Shown here piece by piece: positions 38,981-49,752 of a stretch of DNA of 64,000 nt (position 1 is its first letter; every line of letters starts with the position of its first letter). This stretch comes from Leidyana gryllorum EB-2025a (taxonomy: Eukaryota; Apicomplexa). Made by a program: the position numbers and the translations under genes. The notes below the pieces were generated by a model. That model saw nothing but the letters and a program-made list of their open reading frames with translations, had not been told where the DNA came from and searched no databases. The stretch spans positions 868,001-932,000 of the forward strand of contig JBLWGC010000230.1 in NCBI GenBank assembly GCA_048772705.1, written 5' to 3'.

Positions 38981-41443
38981 TTATCGCTTTTGGCGCTTGC
39001 TCATGCCGCGTCCCTTTCGTGTCGTCTGGCTCCCTGTCGATCCGGACGGCGCCACTCTGCCATTCGCGCCCGCCTCCAGTAGATCCAGACTCGCTATCTC
39101 CAAACCACCCACCACCTGGCACACAGATCTTTCCCATACACACACTACACTGCCATCTCCACATACCTCGCCGTGTTTATTCACATAAGAGTAGAGGCTC
39201 TCTAATGTCGTCGACCCACCTGTCACGGTCGCCGAGTCTCCCACTACCGCCAAATGGCTAAACGCAAGTAACCTGTAAACCACCTCCACTCACCACATAG
39301 CTCTCGTAACAGCGACATTCAGCCGACGCTCGTCGTCCAGAAATCCGATCTCACCGAGATCGTTCGATCGGACCAAAGACAAAATGATCAAATGTCGTTC
39401 ACCGCCCTGAAACCCGTCCACTGTCGACACCTTAATCTTCTTCAGGAAGCTCGGGTCGTCCCCAAACGTCTGTGGTGAAAGCAACTTTGTACAGCAGCCC
39501 GTCCTTCTTACCTTTGTCAGCATTGATTGCAGCAACTTGACCTGTTTATTGTAAGGCGAGATCACTCCGATGCTCGGCACCTCGGCCTTCTTGGGATATA
39601 TCACGTCCGCCAAATACTTCACCACCAACAATGCTTCTCCGGGATTCCATTTCGACTGTTCCGTCAGCCGCTCCACTATACTCTGTTCCACTGTTATGAT
39701 ATCTTCCAGAGACTCGTCCACTTCTCCCTCCATCACGCACTCCCCGATTCCCGCGGTGTCGATCCAACGCACCGGAGTCAGCTCTGGCCACAGACGTCGC
39801 TCTGCCACCGAGGGCGCGGCCTCCAACTTTCCCCCGTAAAAGAGCTCCGACGACCATCCCATTATCTCATTGTTCATACGGTACTGTTCCTGCAGCATTA
39901 CCGAGATGCCCTCAACCTGCATCATCCGGCCGAGTAAGGATTCTCCAAGTCCCTTGGAGACAGCCTCGGGATGTCGAATGGTCGCTGCCAACTGTTTGTG
40001 ATCGCCTCCCAGTATCAACTGGTCCCCCAGTAAAGCTGGCAGCCACGTCTCGAGTTCGGTGGCCTGCCCAGCCTCGTCCACCACCACATAATCGAATCTA
40101 TGTGTGCGACTATACTCCACCAGATCACGTGATCCCGCGCCAATACACGTTGTAAAGACAATCTGAGCGCGACCAAATGCCTCATCTGACGCCTGTTTCT
40201 TCCGTTGACGGGCTTCCTTCCTCAAAGCCGCCAACTCGGCTTTCGCAGCACCTCTCACCACTTTCCGACGCGCACCATCCATAGAGCCAATCCGACCCAC
40301 AACATCTTTACCGCCCTTTTGTTTGCTCCCCACTGACGTGCTCCCGGCATCTTTGATCTCCAAACAAGCTGCAATCTCGGCTTCAATGTCTTTCAACAGT
40401 CTCGCCACAGACGTTTCAGTCAGCTGAAAACAAGGAAGGCGCTGTGTCGATCAAGAGGCCTACAAACCTACTCACCCTGGCATCAAAGGTGGAGGACTGC
40501 AGGTCGGGAGACACTCTGGCAGGGTGCCCCAGTCGCAATGTCCGGAGACCGCTGCACCGCTCTGTGTGTTTGAAAGCAATGTCATCGGTTCTGCAGACTT
40601 TCTACGTACCCAAAATATTGTCGACCGCCACGTTGCTGGGCGCGGCCACCAGCACCCTCTTCCCTCCGCGAGCCAGAACTCGGATGAGAGCGGCCAAAGT
40701 TGTAGTCTTGCCGGTCCCGGGTGGGCCATGCAGGAGACTGACAGGGGCCGTAGTGATGCAGAACTCAATGGCTTCACGTTGGAGGGGGTTTAGATTGGTA
40801 ATGAGATCTTCGTATGGAGGACTGCTGAAGAGCACTTTGCGTGGCACTCCATTCTGCGGCTCCATACAGAACTCCACGAGCCGTGTGCTGACGTTTGAGC
40901 GCTAATTTGAAGGAACAAAGAGGAGAGTGAGTCTTACTCTCGCGCATTGTACACAACCTGGAGGGCTTCTTTGCGCCTTCTCAGAGTGGTCTCGCTACCG
41001 ATCACAGCTAGACTCAGTTTGCAGCCTTCGAGTCCTTCTTCGGCACCCAGAAGATCCTTGAGGGTCTTGTAGTCTTGCGTCTGGCAGGCTATCTGCGCTT
41101 CACGACGGCCTTGTGAACTTTGGGAAACACCTTCTATCAGCTTTGCCTCGCCCATCGCTTCCGACAACTTGGAGGTGGCTCGGTATATCCCAATCACCTC
41201 TCCATTCTTGAAGCCGAAGGGACGATCCTCAGGGTACACGGCATTCGGGTTAGGGACGAAGGTAATCAGAACGCGGCCCCTCCAATGCTCGTCCACGTCA
41301 AAGACTTTGAGGTTCAATAGAGCCTTGCCTCTCTTCTCCAAACCCGCGGCCGTGAGACTGTTTAAGTGTGTGTGGACATCCAGTGCCTCTTCCTCCCGTT
41401 CAAGATTTATAAAGTCTTCCCATCGCGATTGCCAACGTTCCAT
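38981..41443 (-). CDS. Superfamily 1 helicase of the IGHMBP2/SMUBP-2 (UPF1-like) family
   Basis: ATP-dependent 5'-3' helicase on RNA or DNA, ribosome-associated in animals. MERWQSRWEDFINLEREEE opens the oligonucleotide-binding region. Motif I is HGPPGTGKTTT, then APSNVAVDNI, LRLGHPARV, motif II VVDEAGQATE, GDHKQL, QEQYRMN, TVDGFQGGE and the last motif in RRLNVAVTRA, split by a short intron from CHLAVVGDSATV. A TAG read in frame after DNIL is removed by a 48-nt intron (about 40616-40569) that restores ILERCSGLRTLRLGHPA. The R3H and zinc-finger domains of animal IGHMBP2 are absent. The start is 11 bp from the divergent gene. Confidence 0.92.
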
Positions 41444-41454
41444 CAAAAAAAACA

Positions 41455-41834
41455 ATGTCGAACTTCCGATTCCCTGTGAGTGTGTAAGTCGACGGAGAGC
41501 ACTATCACGCCTCGCTCACTCAGGATCTGACCTATGAAGAGTACATGCACGCTGCCACCTATATGGCTGGACGGATATTAGCTTGCCAAAGTGCAGGAGT
41601 CCCTGCCATAGATCATCTGGTGGTAAAATGGTATTTAACAACGATTCTACGAGTACAACCTGTGGGTGTGGTGGTGTAACTCAGCGTGGACCTTCTTGCT
41701 GGTGTGTTCAGGGTGCGGCAACTGTAAAACTACACTACAAATACCTCGGCGCATTCAACACGATGATTGAATCTAAACTGATTCGGGTAGGGATGGCTGA
41801 AACTGGACTACAAAGCGCGGGGTTATGTATGTAG
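41455..41834 (+). CDS. Small unknown protein
   Basis: Exon 1 encodes MSNFRFP and joins over a 48-nt intron to DLTYEEYMHAATYMAGRILA and CQSAGVPAIDHL, a credible soluble segment. A second intron with donor GTGGTA or GTAAAA near 41623-41631 and an acceptor near 41685 would lead to LHYKYLGAFNTMIESKLIRV, ending at 41834. The second join is uncertain. No family recognised. Confidence 0.5.
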
Positions 41835-42040
41835 GTCTTGGAATCCAGCCAACCCCTCAAGGGTGACGATCCAAACAGTCGATGTCAAGTAGTTCGATTG
41901 AATAGAGTGAGTCAGCACCCGTTGAGAGATCAAAATCCCTACATTGGTCTGAAGAATGCAGTGCCACTTACGTGGTGGATCAGTGTCGAGGCAAGAGGCA
42001 AACTTCATTGAGCACTCTGCTGCTGCTGCTAGCTAAGGGT
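41835..42040. other. Short spacer between convergent genes
   Basis: About 200 bp with no supported exon; probable overlapping 3' UTRs of the small unknown gene and the minus-strand gene ending at 42041. Confidence 0.4.
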
Positions 42041-43677
42041 TCAAGGAGGGGAGTTGTAATCCTGCACTTGGTGCAGGGGAGACAAAGCCACTGCAGAGCG
42101 ACGGGCTGGCGGAGGCCGAATGACTTCTTCTTCATCCCCATCACTTTCTTCCTTGCACCCACCCAAACTTGTCGGTGCTTCTGTACGCCGGCCGCAACCA
42201 ATCTCTCGGTCCCATGGCGACGCTGCCGGTGCTGCTGTGCACCAAGCGCAGTCACAACTCGACGGATCACTCTGACACCTTATGCAAGAGCTGCTGTTTG
42301 AGTTGTCCCCGTCCGTAGAGGCACTGCGACTGCAGCTGAAGCGGATCAGCCACTTTTGGAACTTGTCGGACGACTGAGAATTCTGACGTTGACTACCGTT
42401 GGTCGTAGTCGATGACGACTTTCCTCCATATCTTCTCATCCGCGTGCGATTATACGGTGCTGCCCAGTGTTGGCCAACAGTAATTACTTGTATATGATCC
42501 CTTCCCGAAGGAAGAATATGGTCTTTCTCTCGAAACGGCAGCCGGAAGTCTTCATTCTCACTCAGCGTGCAAAAGTCTTGGCGACTCCGCAATGAAATAA
42601 CCGCGTTAGCTCCAAGTTCTCCTTCATCACTCATCTCAGAGGTCAGTGCACACTGATATGAAATACGCATATTCTGACTCTCCTTCTCCTCCATTTTGGT
42701 GTAGATGTAGTTATCGGTTCCAAAGTCCATTGCGGACTTTCTCATCTTCTTCGCTGTATCATCATGTAAGAAGTAAAATGATTCCATAGAAGATGGTGTT
42801 GGCTTTGGGTCAATATTGATCCTGTAAAAATCCTGATGTCGACCTCCAGCCACCCCCAATTGGCCTCCTCCGGGGTAATCATTCTCAACGGATGTGGACG
42901 CAGCGCAAGTTGACTTACATTCACCAACTTGGTTCGCCACAATATTGACCCCATCGGACCTGAAACAAGGTGTCCAGCAAGATTTTCACTGTGCGGGTGA
43001 TTGGCCACAATACAACGAAGCAGCACAACATGTGATCAGCTACTGTGATCTTTGTCACAACATTGCACATTCATGTTCAATGGCCGATCGCTGCCACTGC
43101 CGCTCACACAGTACAGACCTTTCCAAAAATATTCTTCGTGTGCACAGCACTTTCGGATGTGTGTGTACATAAAGGAATGCGTGGTACTTTGCAGATTGCT
43201 GTCTCTGTATGCGGGCAGGGCTAATAGAAACTTGGCCGACGACTCACGCAGATAGCTTCTAAATATGAACACCAGATATCAGGTCACTTACCGGCCCCAT
43301 ATAAGATCCGTCAGCTGGTGTGTATGATTAGAACTAGACACTCCTGTGGGAGCGGCTTGATCTTTGAGCAAACACGTGCCTTCAGATGTCATGAACGAGC
43401 ATTGTTGGGCGTTATTAGGCTTTTGAATGCCCCAGCGACGTGTACAAATCCTTGGATATACTCTCAACGAACGATTGCCGCGAACGTCAATCCGGCTTTG
43501 ACCCTTGAGGGGGCCCTTGATCGTCACCAAACCAACCACAAGACGTATGGGAGTCATCCCCCTCTTGTCGCGGAATTTGCCAGTAAAAAGGCCGTGCAGG
43601 TTGGACCTGATTCGGTTTCTTGTTGTCATTAGGATGCAGTACAAAGTCAATAGGCGACGATTGCCTCTGCGATCCAT
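42041..43677 (-). CDS. Unknown protein, two main exons around a 332-nt intron
   Basis: The downstream exon (42959-42041) is 919 nt open without stops: NIVANQVGECKSTCAAS, FYFLHDDTAKKMRKSAMDFG, MRISYQCALTSEMSDEGELG, DFCTLSENEDFRLPF, then a Ser/Asn/Gln-rich basic part with CIRCQSDPSSCDCAWC and a Pro/Asp-rich end. The upstream exon ends LTDLIWGR and joins in phase at 43292/42959. Its start could be at 43677 (MDRRGNRRLLTLYC), 43629 or 43797. The cysteine cluster CxxC-x6-CxCxxC looks like a metal-binding knuckle. No homologue recognised. Confidence 0.55.
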
Positions 43678-43800
43678 TGAGGCGGAGAAGACACCAGCTT
43701 TCCCCAAGCTAAGGAACTCGATCCGTCCTCCTCTTTTTCGGCAGCAAGAGCCTGCGCAAGAAGCTTTTTCTGACAAAGGAGCTCGTCGGCGGATCATTCA

Positions 43801-43850
43801 GTGAGTCAGTCAGTCAGTCAGTCAGTCAATCAGGTAGTCAGTCACTCGCA
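43801..43850 (+). repeat. GTCA tetranucleotide microsatellite
   Basis: About 10 units of GTCA/GTCAATCA-like sequence between two minus-strand genes. Confidence 0.9.
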
Positions 43851-43944
43851 ATTCGCACGAAGTTCTTTCAATCTGTTGGACGCCAGGAGTCACGGTCCCT
43901 CACCAGTCATTCCGTGACAAATCATGGTACAAAGCAGACAGTTG

Positions 43945-44491
43945 TCAGCGAGAAAGAGGAGGATACGAGTGGAGAATAGAAGCCAAAAAGGAAGCCAGTC
44001 CGGACAAGATCATCACAGCGAGTAGGAGCTCCGATCGGTCGTCATGGGCGGTCGAGAAGTGGAGCGCATAGCAATCATGAGGTAGGTCTACAATCCAAGT
44101 AGTCAATCTTACTCACCAACGGGACCGCTTGTGTCATCCGTAGATCTAATGGGTAAACGAAAGCTCGACAAAGGCGACAATGGCGAATGCGTACGTACCC
44201 CAAGATTGCGAAGTGCTGGTTAAAGTCGGATATGGTGCATAGACGACGAGTGGTCTGCTCTGTCAACGATTGATTATTCAATATCAGATTTAGGCGAATT
44301 CTGGCCATCATCATCATCAACTGTGATATGATGCTGAAACGACTTTGGTGAAAGTTCTTTGAGGTGGAGTGGAGGCCCAACCACTGTGGTGGCATGCGCG
44401 GCTTCCTGCGCATCGCATATTTGGACGTCTTTCTGATCGCCGTTTTCATCCACTCCGATTGCCACCCGTGATCAACCGTCACCCGGTTCAT
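43945..44491 (-). CDS. Putative membrane protein with very short introns
   Basis: From the C-terminal end, a frame reading LPHDCYALHFSTAHDDRSEL then LLAVMILSGLASFLASILHS and PPLSR is a strong membrane segment. It connects in phase through a 29-nt GT-AG intron to FRLPIRSTDDTSGPV and through a 35-nt one to EQTTRRLCTISDFNQHFAIL. Upstream, an ATG at 44491 opens MNRVTVDHGW, but an alternative frame there (DENGDQKDVQICDAQEAAHA) looks more protein-like, so the 5' exons are unresolved. Confidence 0.4.
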
Positions 44492-44553
44492 CGATCAAGA
44501 TACCCTACCTAGCTGTGAGAAAAGCTCCGAAAAAAAAACAAAGGCAAAACCCA

Positions 44554-45503
44554 ATGGCTGAGACCCTCGATGCCTTCGAGCGCCTCACCGAGGCTGTCAA
44601 GCAACGAAACAATGTTCAGGTGAGTGACTTGGTACCAAGGCGACTTGTCCCTTTGTCTGACTGTCTGGCTGTCTGTCTGTCTGTGGTGTGGTGAAAGCGA
44701 TATTTGAGACGGCATATATATGAGGAGGGGCCAAGATGAGATGGGTATTGACCGACCATCGGCTGGCAGCCGAATTGGAGCACCATAGCTACCACGCGAG
44801 CAAGCAGCCGCCGCCAAAGAGACTGCGTACTACCGGATCGATTGAACCCATCTATCTCATTATTCCTAAATGCACTCAAATTGTATTTATTCGGTTGGGG
44901 AACGCGCGAAGAAAGAGCGAGCGAGCGAGCGAGCGAACGAACAAACGAGCGAGCGAGCAAATGAGGAGCGAGGGAGCGAGAACGAACGAAAGAGAAAGAG
45001 AGAGTGGTGATTGAATGGGTGGTGGAATGATCACGATGGGTCTGGATGATGAATGATTGATTAATGAATGGAAAGAAGAAGGAGAAATGCAGAGTTTAAC
45101 TCTTTGAGGGGGAAGAACCACCCATCATGATCGATCGATTGATTGTTGCCTCGCTTTCGACTGACTTCTTCGTCTCCGTGGTTTCATTGTTGCCGCCCTC
45201 CACAAATGTTTTGCCGAGGGCGGCCAGCTCGTGTGTGCTGCTGTTCTTTCTCTTCCATGCGGGACCTTCCTTTCTTCTACTTGGATCTCACTTTTGGTTG
45301 AACAGTCGCAGGTGGTCGCGAGCGAAACACACGCCGCCGTGGCGAAGCAAGGATGGGTTCCCTACTTGAATGCATTGGAGGGCGAGACGAAGAGGTGAGT
45401 GAGAGTGAGAGCGCGCTCTATATGTAGTATATATATTATATGAGGGGTTGTGTGTCATTGAACTTTGCTTGGCAGTCTCAAGGAGAAGCATGGCGTTTTT
45501 TAG
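44554..45503 (+). CDS. 61-residue protein encoded by three exons with a 686-nt intron
   Basis: Exon 1 MAETLDAFERLTEAVKQRNN (44554-44619), exon 2 SQVVASETHAAVAKQGWVPY and LNALEGETKR (from 45306), exon 3 SLKEKHGVF with stop at 45501-45503; all three join in phase. The protein is small, acidic-basic mixed and helical. No family recognised. The first intron is over ten times longer than usual and carries CTGT and GAGC/GAAC tandem repeats. Its stop is 20 bp from the convergent gene's stop. Confidence 0.65.
44655..44690 (+). repeat. CTGT-type microsatellite in the long intron
   Basis: Imperfect CTGT/CTGA repeats within the 686-nt intron. Confidence 0.8.
44914..44992 (+). repeat. GAGC/GAAC tetranucleotide tract in the long intron
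   Basis: About 80 nt of GAGC, GAAC and GAGG units within the 686-nt intron of the 61-residue protein gene. Confidence 0.9.
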
Positions 45504-45523
45504 TCATGCTAGAACAACAGCGT

Positions 45524-47621
45524 TCATCTTTCATCCGCTTTGTATGCGGCGGCCGGATCAGTCGGAGCGAAGGTGTAGTCCTGCTGGGCAGAAGATTCAT
45601 TGATGAGAGAAGGAGGACCGCCGCCGCCCCGTGCTTGCTTGTCTGTGGCTGCAGCCAGATTAGTAGTGGTAGTGGTGTTGTTAGTGGTTGTGGAGGGGGG
45701 AGGAGGAGCTGCGGTCGCTGTCATCATATTCCGACAAAGCTCTCCAACAACCGATACCGCAACAGGACTCCGGCCGTCCGCACTGTCGTGCAAATCGTTC
45801 ATCGGTGTACCCGTGATCACTTGATTTGGCAACCACTCCGCGGGGAAGCCATGACTACTCCGAGCCGTCACGTCACTGCCCGCAGTCGGAGGTTCTCCTT
45901 CCTTTTTAACAAACTCCGGATTGGTGCTCGGACTCGGCGGTGGAACGAAGGGCGTTCCGGAAGATGAATATTGCTCCAGCGAATAATTGTTATTCGAACC
46001 CGCATAATACACATTTGCACTCGACCCGTCATTGGTGTGCCGTCGCTTCAACGCATTGCCGAACTCGAATTCATCCTCCAAAAGATGATTATACGATACC
46101 TTCTCCGCTTGACGTTTCTTGATCTTCGGGCCCTGAGGGCTCCCCCCCGCGCTCGATATCAACGCGTCGAACGTCCTGCAGGTCACAATTGATCAGAGAA
46201 GAAGAGAGACGCTCAACCACAAAGTCGTCTTTGTTCCACTTACGGGCCTAGAGTACCCTTTGGGTCGGGAGGCGGTTCTCCCTCGAGCCCTAACCCAAGG
46301 AGGAGACCTCGCTGTGTATCCGAGAGGTGGCTGAGGAAGTCTTTTTTATACCGAATTATAGTGCGCCGTTGCTTCCACTCATTCTTATAGCGCACCCACC
46401 ATAAGTCGTGGTCGCGATTCTGGAAGAAAAGGGGTTTCCAACAAAATTGAAAGAAGCGATCACTCACCTTCTGGGCCTCACAGCGCTTCACCATCGTGCC
46501 GTAACACCACTGCAACTTGAAGTTGGCATTGCATCGCTCGCCGCCCTTCTTGGTTTGACAGAAGAGGTCCAGCAACGGCAACACATGGCGCGAGTTGCAT
46601 TTAAGCACATATTTGTGTAGTCGGCGAGCATTCGAGACACCCAACAGCGCGTTGAACTCGTATAAATACAATACCGAATTGCACAACGGGCACAGTGGGA
46701 TGTCGAAGTGGTGATTCGATTCCAGGTCCTCGAAATGACTGCGGTAGTTCGAAAAGAGAAAGAGACGGGAATTGCTTACCGTTCACAGATGTAGCGTATT
46801 TTGAGCTCGCCTATGTGCCGATGAGGGCGCCAGGCCGAGGTCCCCAGGCCTTCTTGACGGCAACGTGGGCAGAACTCAATGGGAGATCCCATCACGCAAA
46901 TCCGTTCGCGTGGGCCTGCCAGGAACGCGACCGCTTTCTGTGAGCATAGCGCACTGTCAGTACTAGAATATATGCTCTGCGCCGACGGATTTTGCGCATT
47001 GTATATTTGAGCGAAGTGGGAGGAGGGGGACCCTTCGGGGGAAGTGAGTCGGCCGGCGCCGGAAGGCATATAGGCGACGGATGGGGAGTCAGAGGAGCCA
47101 GCCAATGTGTCTCCTGCAATCTGAGAGTAGTACTCCTGCTGATTTTGCGGTTGAAACCTTGGGCTGCCACTGTAAGATATGTAGGAAGCGGCCTGGTCCG
47201 ACTGGTCATTTTGTGGATTCGATTCAACGGGGGGGGGGCCTTGATTAGTGAAGTCATCTTGGACAGGGGGGGAGCCAATGTGATGAGATGAGGGCTCGCT
47301 CACAACGCGAGGCGCATTGGGGAAGGGCGAAGAGTTATATCGGGCTTCACTCGGCGCAGTTAAAGACCGGCCTGATTCATCAACGTATGCGTAATGGGAG
47401 GAAGACACTACAAAGTCATCAGTAATCATTATGGGATCGCAGTCGTCAGACAACGCGACTACTGACTGACGCATTGCGTCGGAGCTTTGGACGCGCTGCG
47501 TGGCAATCAGTGCTGCTGCTGCTGGCGCAAAGTGTGATTGCTTACTGCTGCTCGGCGGGTGGGGAGAATCGGGATCCGTGCTGGTGGCGTCTGGTGAGGG
47601 TTCGCCCTTAGAGGGCGACAT
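45524..47621 (-). CDS. Unknown protein with Cys/His-rich putative zinc domain between disordered tails
   Basis: Start MSPSKGEPSPDATSTDPD. The first 250 residues are Ser/Pro/Gln-rich and probably disordered. A Cys/His block follows across the exon join: FCPRCRQEGLG, RPHRHIGELKIRYICER, then LCPLCNSVLYLYEFNAL, YVLKCNSRHVLPLLDLFCQT, ERCNANFKLQWCYG, VKRCEAQK and a Trp/Arg-rich DLWWVRYKNEWKQRRT. The pairs of CxxC suggest two zinc sites. The C-terminal 220 residues contain KIKKRQAEK, a possible nuclear signal, and low-complexity Thr/Asn stretches. Exons join at about 46788/46746, 46468/46420 and 46246/46177. A nuclear nucleic-acid-binding role is inference. Confidence 0.65.
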
Positions 47622-48135
47622 GAGAGTCGGCCCCGCGGGGCAATGGCGGACGAAGGCGATGGTGGTCTGTCCCAGTCTAATGGGAGCACGTCCCAGCTTC
47701 CCAGAGGCTTGGGACAAAATTTCGGTTTCTAATAGCTATCAGCTGAGGGTGTGTGGGTACTAAGAAACGGTCCAGTTAGGTACAATTCACTCAGACGGAT
47801 GGAGAGGAACCACAGGCCGAGATTTGCCGGCTCAACCAGCTGTCGCTGTGTATCACAGTTCTTCTGGGGCAGGGTGTTTTTTAGGCGAGCCTGCCAGTGT
47901 TCTTAGCCTCGATTCGGGTCACAGGGGAAGTCGCTGGGAATTTGACACTTGACCTTCTCTCCTCGCCCAAGGGATACCTGTGTTTGGTTTTCTGAGACGA
48001 CCCGGCGCCGACTCCGTGGCCCCTTCTCCAATATGTAGATTGTTACAAGACAACACAAGCCGAAAAAATAAATTAGGGTACCTGACACTCCTCACTTTGC
48101 CCGTCTTTTTCGCACGGTAGGAAAGGCTTCAAACA
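47622..48135. other. Intergenic region with an unassigned minus-strand frame
   Basis: Contains a minus-strand open frame at 48088-47903 with one helix (TLIYFFGLCCLVTIYIL) and a basic, Cys-containing tail, but no ATG. It may be an exon of a small membrane protein; support is weak. The eL43 promoter must lie at its right end. Confidence 0.35.
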
Positions 48136-48522
48136 ATGGCGCGTAGGACTAAGAAGGTAACATTTTTCAACTCGATGCCCTCCACATAGTCCGTAGGTTG
48201 GCATTTCCGGAAAGTACGGTGTCCGTTATGGCGCCTCTCTCCGTAAGATGGCCCGCAAGTTCGAGGTCGCTTCCCACGCTCGCTATGTTTGCGTCTTCTG
48301 CGGCAAGAACGCCGTGAAACGCGATGCTGTCGGCATCTGGCATTGCCGAGGCTGCAACAAGACCCTCGCTGGTGGCGCCTGGACCCTCAGGTAAATCTAA
48401 TACCTCACTTCTCATTCTAAACCGCTTCCTCTTTCAGCACTACCGCTGCTGCGACCGCCCGCTCCACCTTGGCTAGGCTCCGTAAGGCTATGGAGACTGA
48501 GACCACCACCACCACTGCGTGA
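48136..48522 (+). CDS. RPL37A: Ribosomal protein eL43 (L37A)
   Basis: Large-subunit ribosomal protein with a zinc ribbon. MARRTKK joins through a 45-nt intron to [20 protein letters not shown], then [20 protein letters not shown] and [16 protein letters not shown], giving two CxxC pairs. A second intron precedes [19 protein letters not shown]. The end, with six Thr before the last Ala, is slightly longer than in animals. 92 to 95 residues, as expected. Confidence 0.98.
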
Positions 48523-48705
48523 TTTCTCCTTCTATATGTGCGGAAACTAACTGACTCACAATCCAACAACCTTTCCTACGCGGCCTTTGCTCCTCAGCAC
48601 GTAATTATCAGTGAAGTAGTTCACAGTCTTATTTGTTCGCTGACAAAGCACTATTCATTCGTTCATATCATACAGTGCGCATCAGGGGGTCACACGACTG
48701 ACTAT

Positions 48706-48876
48706 CTAAATCTTCCGGTGCTTTATCTGAACTCCGTTCTTATCGTACAAGGTCTCATAATGATCTTCCTGCTCGGAAAGATCCTTTGTCTTCTGACTGA
48801 AACCCTCGGCTATCACCTTCCGAACCACCGCAAAGTGAGCTTCGACCAAATCAGGGCAAATTGGGGTTTCACCCAT
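48706..48876 (-). CDS. Short unknown ORF
   Basis: 56 residues, MGETPICPDLVEAHFAVVRK to GVQIKHRKI, with the composition of a real soluble protein. Divergent from the F-box-like gene (82 bp between starts). Could be an exon of a larger gene; unproven. Confidence 0.3.
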   Translation of the reverse strand: MGETPICPDLVEAHFAVVRKVIAEGFSQKTKDLSEQEDHYETLYDKNGVQIKHRKI

Positions 48877-48958
48877 TTCCGTCAAAATAAAAACCAAATG
48901 CAACTTTTCGCACGTGTTCGATCATCGAACACGTCTTTTGCCACTTATTCGTCAAAAT

Positions 48959-49663
48959 ATGTCTGGCCGGCAGTTCCCCTCGGAAAAGCGCCGCTTGCCC
49001 CTTTGCCGCATTGATAACGACTGTTTGGGGCACTTTCTGCACTTTTGTGACACCCACCACCTGGCACGATTTGGCACAGTCGGTGATGATTTCCGCAGAT
49101 TGATCAGCCGTCAACACTTCACCTCCATCTCTTTGTCACCGGAATTGCTACTTCCAGAGCACTTGACACTCATTAGGTCCATAACGTTGAATTCAGTGCC
49201 TGTTCTGCGTCGGTTTACGTTCACAAACTCGTGGCCGACTCCTCGACCTCTGAGAAGTCTCGCTCTCAGCGATCTGAAATACATTCTAGCGACAGCTGGC
49301 CCAGATGTTGAAAGCCTCACGTACTCTGGACCTGTGACCCTCGAGACCTGCTTAGGATTCGGCTGCATTGACCCCACTGTGCAATTAAAACCCTGGAAAG
49401 CTCTGAGTCAGCTTTGCATAGCTATTCCCATTGATGACATAGACTGCTGTGCTCAAAAGCGCATGCCATGCCACTCCGGATGTTGGGAGAGCACTATACG
49501 ATACTGGCGGATTCGGCATGAACTGGAACCACTGTTACAGCAACGGTGTATGGAATTGACCACCGAGGTATTACATGGCGTTCTGCGTTTCCGCGCAGGA
49601 CGGCGAACGCGTTCGTATGGACTTCCCTCATTGATCCAAGGATTAGGAGTTCGAGTCACATGA
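48959..49663 (+). CDS. F-box-like protein
   Basis: 234 residues from MSGRQFPSEKRRLPL. The segment LPLCRIDNDCLGHFLHFCDT followed by HHLARFGTVGDDFRRLIS has the spacing of an F-box (Leu-Pro start, Leu-x2-Phe core, Trp/Phe-Arg end), which would bind SKP1. The rest contains leucine-rich segments (ILATAGPDVESLTYSG) that may be degenerate LRRs. The last residues may be altered if a donor near 49645 is used to splice onto the following gene. Confidence 0.5.
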   Translation: MSGRQFPSEKRRLPLCRIDNDCLGHFLHFCDTHHLARFGTVGDDFRRLISRQHFTSISLSPELLLPEHLTLIRSITLNSVPVLRRFTFTNSWPTPRPLRSLALSDLKYILATAGPDVESLTYSGPVTLETCLGFGCIDPTVQLKPWKALSQLCIAIPIDDIDCCAQKRMPCHSGCWESTIRYWRIRHELEPLLQQRCMELTTEVLHGVLRFRAGRRTRSYGLPSLIQGLGVRVT

Positions 49664-49752
49664 TTGCATACGACCAGACAGACATGTGTGTTTGACGAAT
49701 GCATCCACAGTTATCGAGACAACACTGCCTTCAAGGTAAGGTGCTCACTCGC

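Noticed and set aside
40560-40625. In-frame TAG within the IGHMBP2-like helicase,  suggesting stop-codon reassignment
   Set aside because: A normal 48-nt GT-AG intron removes it and restores the family spacing (ILERCSGLRTLRLGHPA).
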